Part shown: positions 51,401 through 61,695 of the stretch, piece by piece
How the letters are laid out: the number at the start of each line of letters is the position of its first letter
How positions within the stretch are numbered: position 1 is the first letter of the stretch
Translations under genes and position numbers: made by a program
Notes under the pieces: model-generated
What the model was told of the DNA's origin: nothing
What the model saw: the letters and a program-made list of their open reading frames with translations, nothing else
Databases searched by the model: none
Source: Diphasiastrum complanatum
Lineage: Eukaryota > Streptophyta > Lycopodiopsida > Lycopodiales > Lycopodiaceae
DNA length: 64,000 nt
Direction: 5' to 3'
NCBI GenBank assembly: GCA_029204225.1
Contig: CM055103.1
Span: forward strand, 1,053,530 to 1,117,529

Positions 51401-52391
51401 AATCCTTCTAATTTATGTGGATGACATTATTTTAAGTGGAGGGAACAAGGAAGATATAGAAGATATCAAGAAAGCACTAAAAAAGGAATTTGAAGTGCAT
51501 GATCTTGGTCTTTTGAGCTATATCTTAGGAATAGAAGTAATTAGAACTTCTCAAATCACTTTTATTTCACAAGAGAAGTATGCTATTTCTATTCTCAATA
51601 GATTTCATATGGTAGATGCAAATCCTATTGATACACCTATGGAATCACATGTAAAGCTAACTATAAGAGGTAATGAAAGATCCTTCGAGGACATTACTCT
51701 CTATAGGAAGCTAATAGGTTCTCTTATATATCTAACCATCACAAGACCTGATTTATCTTATTGTGTTGGTAGATTAAGCCAATTCATGCAAGATCCTAGC
51801 ATAGAACATTGGAAACTAGGAAAGAGGATCTTGAGATACATCTCGGGAACAAAAGATTTTGGCATTGTTTATAGAGGCTCATCACCTAACTTATTTGGTT
51901 TTTCAGATTCAGATTTTGCAGGAGACCTTATGGATAGAAAATCCATAAATGCACATGCTATTTTCATAGGTGATGGAGCTATCTCATGGATGTCGAAGAA
52001 ACAAGCAACTATATCACTTTCTTCTAGTGAGGCCGAGTACAAAGCTTTGACATCATGCACAAAGGAGATGGTGTGGATCAAGAGGATGATTATGGAGCTT
52101 CATTTGCTGGATTTTTCAGAGAGTCCAATCATCTTTTGTGACAACCTTTCAGCCCAAAGTCTAGCAAGCAATCCGGTTTTCCATGCAAGGAGCAAACATA
52201 TCGAGGTGGCTTATCATTTTGTGAGAGAACAAGTGTTGGCAAAAGAGATCAAGCTTGAACATGTCCCATCAAAGGAATGTGTGGCTGATATCTTTACCAA
52301 AGCATTGGGAAAGGACTTATTTTTCAAGCATAGAACAAGTCTTGGTGTACTCTCTAAATCTATGCTAAAACTAGTTGAAGAGGGAGTGTGA
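48441..52391 (+). CDS. gag-pol: Gag-Pol polyprotein of the young copia (1316 aa, intact)
   Basis: A single frame supplies all proteins for retrotransposition. Gag (about 1-230) is followed by the zinc knuckle C245-C248-H253-C258. The aspartic protease active site is D306 in WWIDSGATSHMT. The integrase zinc part is H439-H444-C473-C476, with catalytic D503, D565 and E601 (D-D-35-E). RT (about 824-1068) has first Asp D907 in LWQLDISNAFLNG and polymerase box YVDD at 992-995. RNase H has D1158, E1197 (SSSEAEYKAL) and D1234, ending with ADIFTKALGK. Length and domain order (PR-INT-RT-RH) are normal for copia. The start is the first Met before the Gag domain. The stop TGA overlaps the first bases of the 3' LTR. 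No frameshift or missing catalytic residue was seen. Confidence 0.97.
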   Translation: MATNGGYMLESNDRLTSLNYSTWKVRMESLLEMNELMDIVVGVEERPLAPQEQLRYDKRAKKALHMIKMNVTNELIKEVGKCTSSSEAWEALKKVYESKSTSRVLTLRRQIFSCMQKKSESGHAFVLRVKALNDELACINDGINNEELVQVILNGLLDDHANLVQSYAIQKCLPSVGDLQEVLLAEEFRLQARVGTSSTSQGGEEEAMFSKGKFKGKGKSNWSKGQDQGEHSTFGKKKDRSKLKCFYCGVKGHFASDCFKKKRDQGEKQTNLTIDEGGDELLSNDAFVMSSCLLANHGDIDPWWIDSGATSHMTYHKEYFSSLMAFDGDRKVIYTANDGECTIKGIGTIPISLSTNRNIELKDVLLIPSITKNLLSVSQMLDKGFKVEFDGDACLIKKGCSIIAKGKRQGKLFKLDACVVANQVGCMANEQMSIQEVWHKRMGHLNYKALEVIAKKEVVRGLPKSLTCLNHVCEECALSKSHRLPYTRSISRSKMPFSLLHSDIHGVTTISNGGAKMYVTFIDDFSRFCWVYLLKSKDEVFDVFVKFKVAIETQFTTKIKCLRSDNGGEYISNKFKAFCDEHGIKREYTCPRTPQQNGVAERKNRTLCESAKAMRLNANLPKPFWSDALLCANFLCNRWPSVVLEGKTPFEALFGMKPNVKFLRTFGCICYFNITLDDRTKEDPSSRKGIFVGYSEVSKAYRIYVPSIKKVFTSRDVIFDESNIPKVVSSDDGVVATNVLDDNGVDDTLDVDVEEASSSQIPRRTPRHKVKPSRLTYDGKGKQVVDGSNYAFLTSFDVPSCVDEARQKEEWIQAMDLEFEALMKNNTWRLVELPKGKSAIGCKWIFKVKTNQDGSINKFKARLVAKGYAQEHGIDYEETFAPVAKMVSIRVIISLATLYGWDLWQLDISNAFLNGDLEEEVYMEQPESYVSHSKPNHVCFLQKSLYGLKQAPRSWYARLNSFLLSQNFTMSEYDHSLYFRISANDVTILLIYVDDIILSGGNKEDIEDIKKALKKEFEVHDLGLLSYILGIEVIRTSQITFISQEKYAISILNRFHMVDANPIDTPMESHVKLTIRGNERSFEDITLYRKLIGSLIYLTITRPDLSYCVGRLSQFMQDPSIEHWKLGKRILRYISGTKDFGIVYRGSSPNLFGFSDSDFAGDLMDRKSINAHAIFIGDGAISWMSKKQATISLSSSEAEYKALTSCTKEMVWIKRMIMELHLLDFSESPIIFCDNLSAQSLASNPVFHARSKHIEVAYHFVREQVLAKEIKLEHVPSKECVADIFTKALGKDLFFKHRTSLGVLSKSMLKLVEEGV
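52372..52386 (+). promoter_or_regulatory. Polypurine tract of the young copia
   Basis: GAAGAGGGAG ends directly at the 3' LTR. It is the expected RNase H-resistant plus-strand primer. Confidence 0.9.
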
Positions 52392-53039
52392 AAAATTGTC
52401 AACTAGTAGTATTTTCCTAACTTGAGATTTTGTAGGCCTATGGCCAAATAAAAGTTAGAGATAGGTTCATACATGTATGTAGAGGCCCAAAGCATGTGTA
52501 CACTACTTTTGAGGTCACATTAATTAGAGGAGGTCGAGTGTGGAGCTCTTCTATTGGCTCATAATTTGGTGCATTCCTATTTGACCAAATTTCTAGGTAG
52601 ATGGGTGAATCCTATTGGACCCCAATTTTAGCCTATCATAAGACAAGTGGCCAAGAGGCACTATGGCTGCTATAAATAGCCATCTCCACGAGTATGTACA
52701 TATCTCATTTTCATTCTATTGAATGAATGTTATGCTCTTTGAAGATCCATCTTCTTCTCTCTCACTTTTTTGTTCATATCTTGCATTCTAGCCACTAGAA
52801 TTGTGATTTCTTTGTTGCTATGGCTTCACACGTGTGAAATGCAGGTTGTAGGCTCTGAAGTACGGACAGGGACAGCAAGTTTCTGTTTGTGGAAGCTTAT
52901 GATCAGATCTTGATGTTTAGTTGATGTTTAGTATGCTTAACATCACAATTTCTATCATTTTTTCAATCTAGATGTGCATAACTTCCATGGCCAAGATCTT
53001 TATGAAACTTTAGCATCTTTTGGATCTGAGTTTTTCACA
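52387..53039 (+). repeat. 3' LTR of the young copia
   Basis: 653 bp, one difference from the 5' LTR. TATA box at 52671-52678. It is followed by TATTA (53040-53044). Confidence 0.97.
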
Positions 53040-53212
53040 TATTACATCATCCTTATAACATTGGCACTAACACTTTGTCTTTATTGGCCCTCTATATATT
53101 GCAATCAACATGTTGACTGAATGCATAGCCGATTCAACCAAAGGCTATAAATATATGATTAGATCGAGATTGCATCGTTAACTTAGAGTAACCTTGTAAT
53201 TAGTACATTCAA
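53040..53212. other. Right TSD and old flank of the insertion
   Basis: TATTA, then 170 bp with no gene, up to the start of gypsy K2 similarity at 53213. Confidence 0.6.
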
Positions 53213-54454
53213 TTATTGGTGGTTGAAACTGAAAATCAACGCCTGGGAGCGGAGATCTACACCCTACAACAACAACAAAATGTTTGGTTAGCCTAGCACC
53301 ACCAACCGTTCTCTTAGCCCAGCCCATCCCCACCAACCGTCCTCTCAGCCAACACGAGATGGACTTTCTAACGCAGCAAGTGGATTTATAACGCCAAAAA
53401 GTGCTGGATGGCCACCAAGCTAGTTTTGACAATTGCCATCGGAGCACACTCCAAGAACTCGCACAAGCAAGGACCCCTCTCAAGGCCTGTCAATATCATA
53501 CAACATAACATCCACAACTAGCCCCAGTGGTAATTCCAACACCAGCCACATTAGAAGTTGCACAAGCAAGTTCCAGCCACGATCAAGGATCAGACGCAGC
53601 GGGACCTAACACTCAAGAACAAAGCCTCAACGCCAGTCAAGACGTTCGAAAGATTCCATGAAGAACAGGGGAGGAACAACAAGCGTCAACTTCCTAGGGC
53701 TCTCAATCGATTTCTGCCAACCGTGCATTCCAAAAATTTTCATGCATCGGTTGGTAGATATTATTTTTTGCCAAGGATGTCCGAGGAAACAAGATCACCT
53801 ACATTCCATCATTGGGTTCGCAACCTGCATGGCGACAACACATGTTCGAGAAGGATATGTCGACCATCATGGCTTACATCACCAGTCCACGGTAGCTGCG
53901 GTTAAACACGCATTTCATCCCCATTCCACGACTACACAAATGGACGGAATGTGGAATCCCTCTGGACCAGATCACCATTTGCATGCCCAACTGGCCAAAG
54001 ATCTCCTTTAAGCACGGGTGGGGAACAGACGCAGATGCCAAAAGGGCTCCAGCCCGATCCAACAGTCCACATGACAGCTGAATTAGCCCAGGATTTGGAA
54101 TTTTTGTTGTGGGTTACTACTCATTTGGGACATCTTCCTGCCACCCCCATTTTTTGATCCGCATATGACCCTGGCGTCAATGAAAATGGAAGACCAACTT
54201 CTAGTGGCCCAAGTGTATTATAGAGTGGCGATGTTAGGCCACTCATGGCCCCATTAATTTTAGACCTGGATAGCCCAGTTTTGGCTCGAGGGTATCCATA
54301 AGGTCTTTTCTCCAGCCAAAGATCAGCATAGCTTGGCGCACGTCAAATATATGGACGACGTTACCACCCACTTAACAAAGTGTGCTCGTGAAACCTGAGG
54401 CCCATACTAACACCATAGTGCTGAGGGATTGACACTACTTCAGGTCGGGGGCCC
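53213..54454 (+). pseudogene. Gypsy K2 accessory ORF region (coiled-coil tail)
   Basis: The plus copy of the sequence found inverted at 29913-31140 opens with ETENQRLGAEIYTLQQQQNV and then stops. A frame at 53558-53905 and decayed stretches follow (KASTPVKTFERFHEE in the track of the K1 Gln/Ser-rich tail). All the conserved non-coding and coding segments keep the K1 order. It is more broken than K1 and lacks the acidic start and first coil. Confidence 0.7.
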
Positions 54455-54640
54455 TGTTGTGGGTATTCCATGCACATAAAAAAAACAAGCCGAAAGTAGA
54501 AAATAGCTTTTGAGGGTTGTGGAATCTACGAGCATAAGCACATAGCCTAATGAGCACCTGTAAAATATAGTATTCTAAACAAATTAGACTTTGGGCCATC
54601 TAATTAAAATAATATTAAAAAGGACAAAGTTTAAGTTAGA
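54455..54640 (+). repeat. Gypsy K2 3' LTR (start part)
   Basis: TGTTGTGGGTATTCCATGCA follows the purine-rich GGTCGGGGGCCC. Similarity to the K1 LTR ends near 54640. Confidence 0.75.
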
Positions 54641-55984
54641 TCATTGCAAAGCGGAAAGTTTGAAATCCAAAACTTTTAATAGTTCATGGCTTCCTCAATT
54701 TTTTTTATGATATGAGACATATTATGGAGGTTGGATCCCCATCAATGATTATTTGAAGTTGGAGCTCTCAATTTTCAAGACATAGATCATTTGCTGCATT
54801 TGCAATGTGCATCCTTATTGTTGTAGCTCTCTTGAAGCTCTCTGATAAATTGTTGTTGAAGTTTGAAGTTCATTGTTTCAAAGATTTTTTTTATTCTTTC
54901 AAGTTCCAACCATTTAGACATGTTTGCCCATATCTTATAATAGCTCATGACTCATACTACAAGTATTAAATAATTAATGTATTCAATTGAAATAGAATCT
55001 ATTTTTTGATACATAGATCGTTCCTCCAGTACATGTGATTTGGTACCTTGTAAGCAAGCAGCTCCAGCACTCTAGTTTGTGTCGCTAGCTGTAGCAAACA
55101 GATTTCTTGTAGGTAGCTAGCCTGGGTCTGTGATTCCATAGACAAAGGCTATTTTCAAAGTCCACAATAAAAAAGGCCACCAAAAAAATTAGTCTTTGAT
55201 ATCACTAAATTCTAGCTATCTTGCTATGACTTATGAACTGGTCATTTATGCATTCTTTTTACCAAACATCCAAGAAACATTACTAAGATGATGGGCTATT
55301 TATTAAGAAAATCCTTAACACTTGTGCTCGAAAGGAGAATCCTTAATCTTTCTAAATTGCGCTAATGTTTTTTTTTTTCTTAATGATGCATGGGAAGATG
55401 ATGAGGATCACATGCATGAGAACAAATTATTGTGTTTTGTGTCCTAATCTTGTTATTTTAGAGGAGAATGATCTAAATTGACTATTGATTAGAGTTCTAC
55501 ATCTTTAATTGTTAGTGAATGTTGTGACATGTGAGATCCAAATGAAGGAAAACTATAAGTGACCGTTGGCATGCATCTAGATGCACAACTTCATGGATAA
55601 GCTAAATTATCGTAGATTAACGGTCATATTCGGTTTGAAGATTTTGTTCTAGAAAACCAAATTTGAAGGTTTTGATTTCGATAACCTCTAGTAAGCAAAC
55701 AATGAGCAATTAGCTATATCCAATACAAGTACAATCCATGTATTCACACACACACACACACACATGGGCTCATTCTCTAGACATTGGCTATCAAACTTGC
55801 CATCTCCTCAAATGTTGCTCCTCTCCCACTTGTTTTTAGTAGGGCTCATCCTTGGCATATCAACCACAAAGTAGTGTTATTTAAATTTTTCTCTAAATTA
55901 GACTTTTTAGTAGTTTAATTATGTTGAATAAAATCATTGGTGTATTCCTTGTAGGCTTTCTAATTAGGACTGCATGAAGTCATT
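54641..55984. other. No identified gene; small (CA)n at 55745-55764
   Basis: AT-rich sequence with no convincing frame or repeat partner in the window, apart from the short CA tract. Confidence 0.5.
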
Positions 55985-56470
55985 GGAAAGCCCTTGTCAG
56001 ACACTTTTCAATGCACCAAACTCCACTGAAATCAGACCCACCATTAAAAAGTTATGCCATTTTTAGTGTGGACTCAAAATATGGACTCAAAAAGTTACGT
56101 TTCGTAGATTTCAAACTTGAGTGTTTTGATTGGTCCATGTGTAAGAAAAATTTGAGAAAAAATATAAAAATAATCACAAAAGGGCTAAAAGCATGGTTTG
56201 TTGGTACATAAAAAAATCCATTTTTTCATTGTGCCTTTTGGTAGTACACTTCACTTTTTGGGGATTTTATTACTCATAATTGTTTTGAGTCCACATTAAA
56301 AATGACATGACTTTTTAGTGTTAGGCCCAACAGCAAAGTTTGGTGCATTAGAGAAAAGTGTTGACAAGCACTTTCCAATGATATGTTACATGACATACTT
56401 CCGAGCTACGGTTAAAAAGTTATGGCAAGTCCAAAGTTATGGGGATTTTATTAATCATGATTAATTAGAT
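55985..56470. mobile_element. Fold-back/MITE-like element
   Basis: The left arm (about 55985-56110) and the reverse complement of the right arm (about 56282-56450) agree over long stretches: AATGCACCAAACT, AAAAAGTTATGCCAT versus AAAAAGTCATGTCAT, and GTGTGGACTCAAAA. It has no ORF. A related piece sits inside copia D (20040-20403), which shows the family moves. Exact ends are unresolved. Confidence 0.72.
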
Positions 56471-56475
56471 GAGTT

Positions 56476-56821
56476 ATTATTGGAGTGTGAAGACAGTCCG
56501 TACTTGAAATTTTGTATAAATATGTAGAGTGTCGTATCTTTCGAGAAAAATATCATATTTTTGGAAGGTATGAAATGGCCTGAAATCCCAAGTGAACATT
56601 TTGTCACATATATCGCAAACTTTTTTTGTATTCAGAATGGCCTGAAAGTGAAGTAGAAGACTTTGTCGGGTTTGTCGGGTTTTTTGCCTATTCAAGTTTG
56701 AGAGGAAAAATTCAAACTATTGCGAAAAACAGTCCATTTCTTCAGACTTCTTTGAGAGAGTGATTTTCATAGAAGGAAGGAGGGCAATCAGGATAAGTAG
56801 CCGAAAGATTAAACTCCAACA
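56476..56821 (-). repeat. Copia I 3' LTR
   Basis: In the minus sense TGTTGGAGTTTAATC starts at 56821, right after the polypurine tract TTATGAGGGAG. The far end lies near ACTCCAATA at about 56476. No second LTR is in the window. Confidence 0.7.
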
Positions 56822-57581
56822 CTCCCTCATAAGCTTACTACTACGAATCTGGATTACAATTGAGATTTATCATTTCTACTAAGGTAGAATGTTTATCTCT
56901 TGACAATGGTTTTGTCAAAATATCAGCCAACATATTGTCTGTATGATTGTAACTTACTACAACATCTTTATTCTAAACTTTCTCTCTAAAAAAATGAAAC
57001 TAAACTTCTATGTGTTTAGTTCTACTATAAGTATGTGGGTTCAGAGATAGAGCTATGCAGTTCTAATTGTCCCAGTTGAGTATTGTTAGACCGATCTGTG
57101 GAAATTACAGATCCTGTAGTTACTTTCTTAGCCAGATTATCTCCTTCACTAGTGATGTGGCTGCAACGTATTCGGATTTTGTGGAGGACAACAAAATGCA
57201 TTTCTGCTTTTTGTTGTTCCAGGAAATAGGTCCTCCTGCAAGGAAAGAAATATAGCCCGATGTCAACTTTCTGGTATCCACATCTCCTGCCCAATCTGAC
57301 TCAAAATATGTGACTAGCAAAAGTGCAACTTATGTATTATCGTTGTAGCTCAAAACATAGTGCTTCGTGGCTTGGATGTACTTCCTCTTTACAAAGCCTT
57401 CCAATGTTGTAAGGCTAGATTGGACATGCATTGAGACAATGTGCTTACTGTATATGATAGATCAGGTCATGTGTAGATCATACAATTCATTATAGATCCT
57501 ATGACAGACTGATAAGGATATCTGCACATTTCTTGCTTGAGTTCTGGGGCACATGTCTTTAGAAAGTTTGGAAACTGGATC
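56822..57581 (-). pseudogene. pol: Copia I RT end and RNase H (outer part)
   Basis: The minus frame 57320-57120 gives FESDWAGDVDTRKLTSGYIS (catalytic Asp), FLAGGPISWNNKKQKCILLS and STKSEYVAATSLVKEIIWLR. RT tail traces (DPVSKLSKDMCPRTQA, SVCHRIYNELYDL) lie just right of it up to 57581. The protein continues at 63783 on the far side of copia J: KFEMTDLGPSHYLLGMEID is followed, across the insertion, by PVSKLSKDM. Confidence 0.87.
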
Positions 57582-58318
57582 TGTTGATTTCACACATGTG
57601 GATTGTCCACTACATGTACTTGTGATCTCCTAAGGTGTATAGATGCAGCAAGATCAAGACTAGATTGATATTCAAGATCAATCTTAGATCCTATGGCAAA
57701 AACACACTACTACATGCATTCAATCACTTCCAACTCTCACTCACATGTGTGGGAAGTATTCAAAAAATATTCTAAGTAAAAACAAGTTGCTCTCCTCAGG
57801 TAGAGAGAGAAAAACCAACATGAGCTCTCGGGTAGAGAGAGAAAGCTAGAAATCCAATAGCACTCAAAATCCACATAATCACCAAATCAATTAGTTTCAA
57901 AATGAGGAGTACAATAATACTAGTATATCCACAAGCTACCACTATGCTTAACTATGATTGGACCACACTTTGTCACCTCTTAATCCTATTGGACCATTGA
58001 TCCATGCACCTCTTAATTCTATTGGACTATATTCAAGCACACCTCAAATTCCTATTGGACCTCACATGGTTTCACCTCTAGATCCTATGGGACCTCTTAG
58101 AATTCATCAAACAAAAGCATTACACTTGTCTACACTCTAATTGGCACGAGTTTAGCCTCTTACTCTATTTTGGCTCAATAGTGGCATTACAAGTGGAAAT
58201 GCATAATTTGCCATCTATGTCAAATTTGTTCCTATCAACATCCTACACCTAGATGCTTGATGTAAAAAAACATAAGACCCCTATATCTAACATAGATAAT
58301 CTTTTTCAATTCTTCACA
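57582..58318 (-). repeat. Copia J 3' LTR
   Basis: 737 bp; on the plus strand TGTTGATTTCACAC...TTCTTCACA. It contains tandem-like CCTATTGGACC repeats at about 57980-58110. Confidence 0.93.
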
Positions 58319-58336
58319 CTCCTCCTAAAAAATTAT

Positions 58337-58807
58337 CTATGAAGATTTGAGCATTGATCTTGATATAACTCCAAGATTAGATCTATGTTTGATGAAAGCA
58401 CTTTTGCTCAAAGGCTTGGTGAGTAGATCGGCAATACAAGAGGACAAGTTGACATGCTCCAAATAGATTTCTCCTCCAATAAGCTTTTCTCTCACAAAAT
58501 GGTGTGCCACTTCTATGTGCCTGCTCCTTGCATGAAATATGGGATTATTGGCAAGAGCTTGGGCCGAGATGTTATCACACTTGATCATTGGTAGATCATC
58601 TTCCTTGATGCACTTTAGCTCCATTAATAACCTCTTGATCCAAAGCAGCTCTTTGGTAGTTGTACTGAGTGCTTTGTACTCGGCCTCACATGAAGAGAGA
58701 GATATAGTATCTTGCTTTTTGGAAAGCCAAGATATTAGATTGCCTCCAAGAAAGATAGTGTATGCACTAATAGACTTTCGATCCATCTTGTCACTTGCAA
58801 AGTCCAA
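58337..58807 (-). pseudogene. pol: Copia J RNase H
   Basis: MDFASDKMDRKSISAYTIFL begins at the first catalytic region. SLSSCEAEYKALSTTTKELL (Glu), MIKCDNISAQALANNPIFHA (Asp) and HIEVAHHFVREKLIGG follow, then a natural end LGVISRSMLKSS. A frameshift at about 58810 separates it from RT; otherwise complete. Confidence 0.94.
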
Positions 58808-60390
58808 ATCCGAGTACCAACAATGGATAGATCTTCACTTTTATAGAGTAGAACATAATCACAAGATGAAGATACATATCTTAGAATCCTCTTGGCCATC
58901 TTCCAATCATGGATCTTAGTATCTTGCATAAATTGGCTCAATTTGTGTACCCAAAAACTTAGATTGGGCCTAGTAATGGTAAGCCAAATCAAGGAGACTA
59001 CAAGACTACTAAAAAGTGTGATGTCCTCAAAGGATCTTTCATCACCTTTATTAGGATCTTTTACAATTTGCTCCATTGGAGTATCTATGCTCTTAGAATT
59101 TTCCATATGGAATTTTTTCAACATAGAGTGAGCATATCTAGATTGGCATATAAAGACATGATTTTTATAAAAATCAATTTCTAGGCCTAGGATGTAATGT
59201 ATCTCTCCTAGATCTTGCATTTTAAACTCACATCCAAGTGCTAGCTTAGTTTCATCAACTAGCTTGATACAACTTCCACAAAGAATAATGTCATCAACAT
59301 AAATTAGAAGAATGACAATATTGCTATCAACAAACTTTAGATACATGGAAGGATCATAGTCACTAAGAGTAAATCCTAGTGAGATAAGAAAAGAATTAAG
59401 TGTTGAATACCATGATCTTGGTGCTTTCTTGAATCCATAAAGACTTTTGAAGAGCAAGCACACTTTCGACTCATCCTTGATGAATCCTTGAGGTTGTTCC
59501 ATATAGATCTCCTCCTCAAGATAACCATTTAGAAAAGCATTGGATACATCTAATTGGAACACCTTCCATTTGAAGGAACAAGCAACAGAAATAAGAATTC
59601 TTATCGTCACCATGTTTGCAACGGGTGCAAAGGTCTCCTCATAATCAAGGCCATGGATTTGAGCAAATCCTTTGGCACATAGTCTTGCTTTATGCTTGTT
59701 GATGGTGCCATCATGATTGAACTTGATCCAAAATACCCACTTGCAACCAATTACATGCTTGTTGGATGGAGGATCCACAAGCTCCCAAGTATTGTTGGTG
59801 ATCAATGCATCATACTCTTGCTTCATGGAATCATACCACTCCTTGGTATTGAGTGCCTCTTGTACATTCTTTGGCTCTTCATGAGAGACATAAAAAACAT
59901 AATTAGTGGAATCAAGATCCACTTGTTTGCCTTTGTCAACATATGAGAGCCTCTTAGGCTTAGATCTATCTCTCATGGATCTTCTTGGTGAGAAAATCCG
60001 AGGAGAGTCTTCTTCAAATCTCAACCCCATCACATCATGATTGTCTTCAAAATCAATAATTGGTGATGCATCCATAGATTTCTTGATCTCGGCCTCTTCA
60101 AAAGATGAGTGTTGATCTTCATGAAAGACAACATCTCTACTTTCAATAACTTGAGAAGTAGATAGTATAAAGACTCTATAGGCCTTCTTGGTGGATGAGT
60201 ATCCAACCATGATCCCTTTGCATGCACTAGAATCTTCCTTCTTCCTTGTTTCCAAGGGAATATGGACAAAGCATAAGCATCCAAAAACTCTAAGGTGATC
60301 AACCTTAGGCTTCTTCAAATATAAGATTTCATATGGTGACTTTCCTCCAAGAGCTATATGTGGGAGCCTATTGCAAAGATAATCTGCCAA
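58735..60390 (-). pseudogene. pol: Copia J integrase end, linker and reverse transcriptase
   Basis: A 551-codon frame. It opens with the integrase C-terminal segment (ADYLCNRLPHIALGGKSPYE, HLRVFGCLCFVHIPLETRK, YRVFILSTSQVIESRDVVFH) and a linker (PRRSMRDRSKPKRLSY). RT follows with NNTWELVDPPSNKHVIGCKW, HKARLCAKGFAQIHGLDYEE, FQLDVSNAFLNGYLEEEIYM, YGFKKAPRSWY and the polymerase box LLIYVDDIILCG. The catalytic residues of RT are intact. The frame slips into RNase H at about 58810. Confidence 0.95.
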
Positions 60391-60437
60391 TTAATGGCTT
60401 CTCCCCAAAAGTCTTTTGGACAAAGATGCCTCAATTC

Positions 60438-61132
60438 TCATAGATTTTGCACATTCACATAGAGATCTATTCTTTCTCTCGGCCACTCCATTTTGAGATG
60501 GAGAGTAGGCACAAGAGAGCTCTCTTTGATGCCTTCAAGCTCACAAAAAACTTGAAATTTATTGGAGATATATTCACCACCTCCGTCACTTCTAAGAGCT
60601 TTAATCTTGTATGAGAATTGCTTCTCTAAAATAAGGAAATGATCAAACACCATAGATTTAGAAGCAAGAAGATATATCCAAGTGAATCTTGTGAAATCAT
60701 CAATGAAAGTAACAAAACAAGTGGCTCCTCCCTTGCTTGTAGTTGATGAGAAATGCACATCCGAGTGGATTAACTCCAAAGGATGCTTGCTTTTGATAGA
60801 AGATCTTGTAAATGGCTTTTTGTGAGATTTAGCAATAGCCAACAAGCCTCACAAGGCTTGATCTTCTTGGAGAATGACTTTGGCAAGCCAGTAGCTTTGG
60901 TTTCTTTGATCATAGAGAGCATGGATTTGTGGTTGGGATGTCCCAACCTCCTATGCCATGATTCCTCCATAGAGAGCTTGTTCACAAGAGCAACATTACA
61001 AGCATTCACATACTCATTTGGATCTAGTTTATAGATGCCTCCAAATCTAGATCCTAATGCAAGTATCTCATCATTCTTCTTGATAGTGCAAGTATCAACA
61101 TTGAATTTTACATCAAGGACATTATCAAGCAA
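60438..61132 (-). pseudogene. pol: Copia J integrase zinc part and core
   Basis: Two frames. 61132-60770: VKFNVDTCTIKKNDEILALG and SWHRRLGHPNHKSMLSMIKE with KPCEAC (zinc-binding). 60845-60438: HPLELIHSDVHFSSTTSKGG (first Asp), ATCFVTFIDDFTRFTWIYLL and IKALRSDGGGEYISNKF (second Asp). The third catalytic Glu lies after another shift (MEWPRERIDLYV is the out-of-frame remnant of NGVAERKNR). Confidence 0.93.
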
Positions 61133-61198
61133 TTGGCCAACACTAATAAGATCTTAGTAAGCTTAGGTACATAAAGAACTTCAGAGAGAGAAAGAACT

Positions 61199-61695
61199 TT
61201 AGAGGATGCAAGCTTCAAGGGAATGTCCCCCTATGCCTTCAATAGGACATTCAAAATCATTTGCTGTGTATATTGAGTTCTTGACTCCATCATAAGGTGC
61301 AATAGAAGAGAAAGAGTCCTTGGAGCTACACATATGTGAAGAGGCTCCACCATCAATATACCATAGGTCGTCCTTCTTGAAAGGAGTAGATGAGAAACTA
61401 GAGACCATAAGAGATCCCTCTCCATCACTTGCAATAGTGTCTTCCTTCTCATTAGTAATGTTGCTTGCTTGAGTTGATTCTTCTTCTTGAAACAATCGGT
61501 GCATAATGGCCTTTCTTGCCACAATAAAGCACTTGATCCTCTTCTTCTTGAGCTTGGATGATGAAGCATTAGAGGAATCATCTTCCTCCTCATCTTTGTC
61601 TTTGGATTTGACTTTGTCCTTTCTTGAGGATGTTGATGTTGGTTCTTGCTCCTCCCTTTGTGCTTTATCCTTGGCAAAGAGAGCTTTGCCATCAT
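61199..61695 (-). pseudogene. gag-pol: Copia J Gag tail, zinc knuckle and protease
   Basis: The zinc-knuckle area survives in mixed frames (CFIVARKAIMHRLFQEEE and ALLWQERPLCTDCFKKK). The protease reads DLWYIDGGASSHMCSSKDSF: the catalytic triad is DGG where DSG is normal. Several frameshifts occur between 61700 and 61190. Confidence 0.88.

Larger units (their letters stand above)
47179..53039 (+). mobile_element. Complete young Ty1/copia retrotransposon (5861 bp)
   Basis: Both LTRs are 653 bp and I find one difference between them (AAAGTATG at about 47282 versus AAAGCATG at about 52490). PBS, leader, a single intact gag-pol ORF, a polypurine tract and a perfect TATTA target duplication are all present. 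Every feature needed for autonomous movement is in place, which makes it the only apparently competent element in the window. Near-identical LTRs mean recent insertion, since LTRs are identical when the element lands. Copia F (24003-25559) and copia J are its diverged relatives. Confidence 0.97.

Noticed and set aside
55745-55764. (CA)n tract as a notable feature
   Set aside because: Only about 10 units; common in any plant genome.
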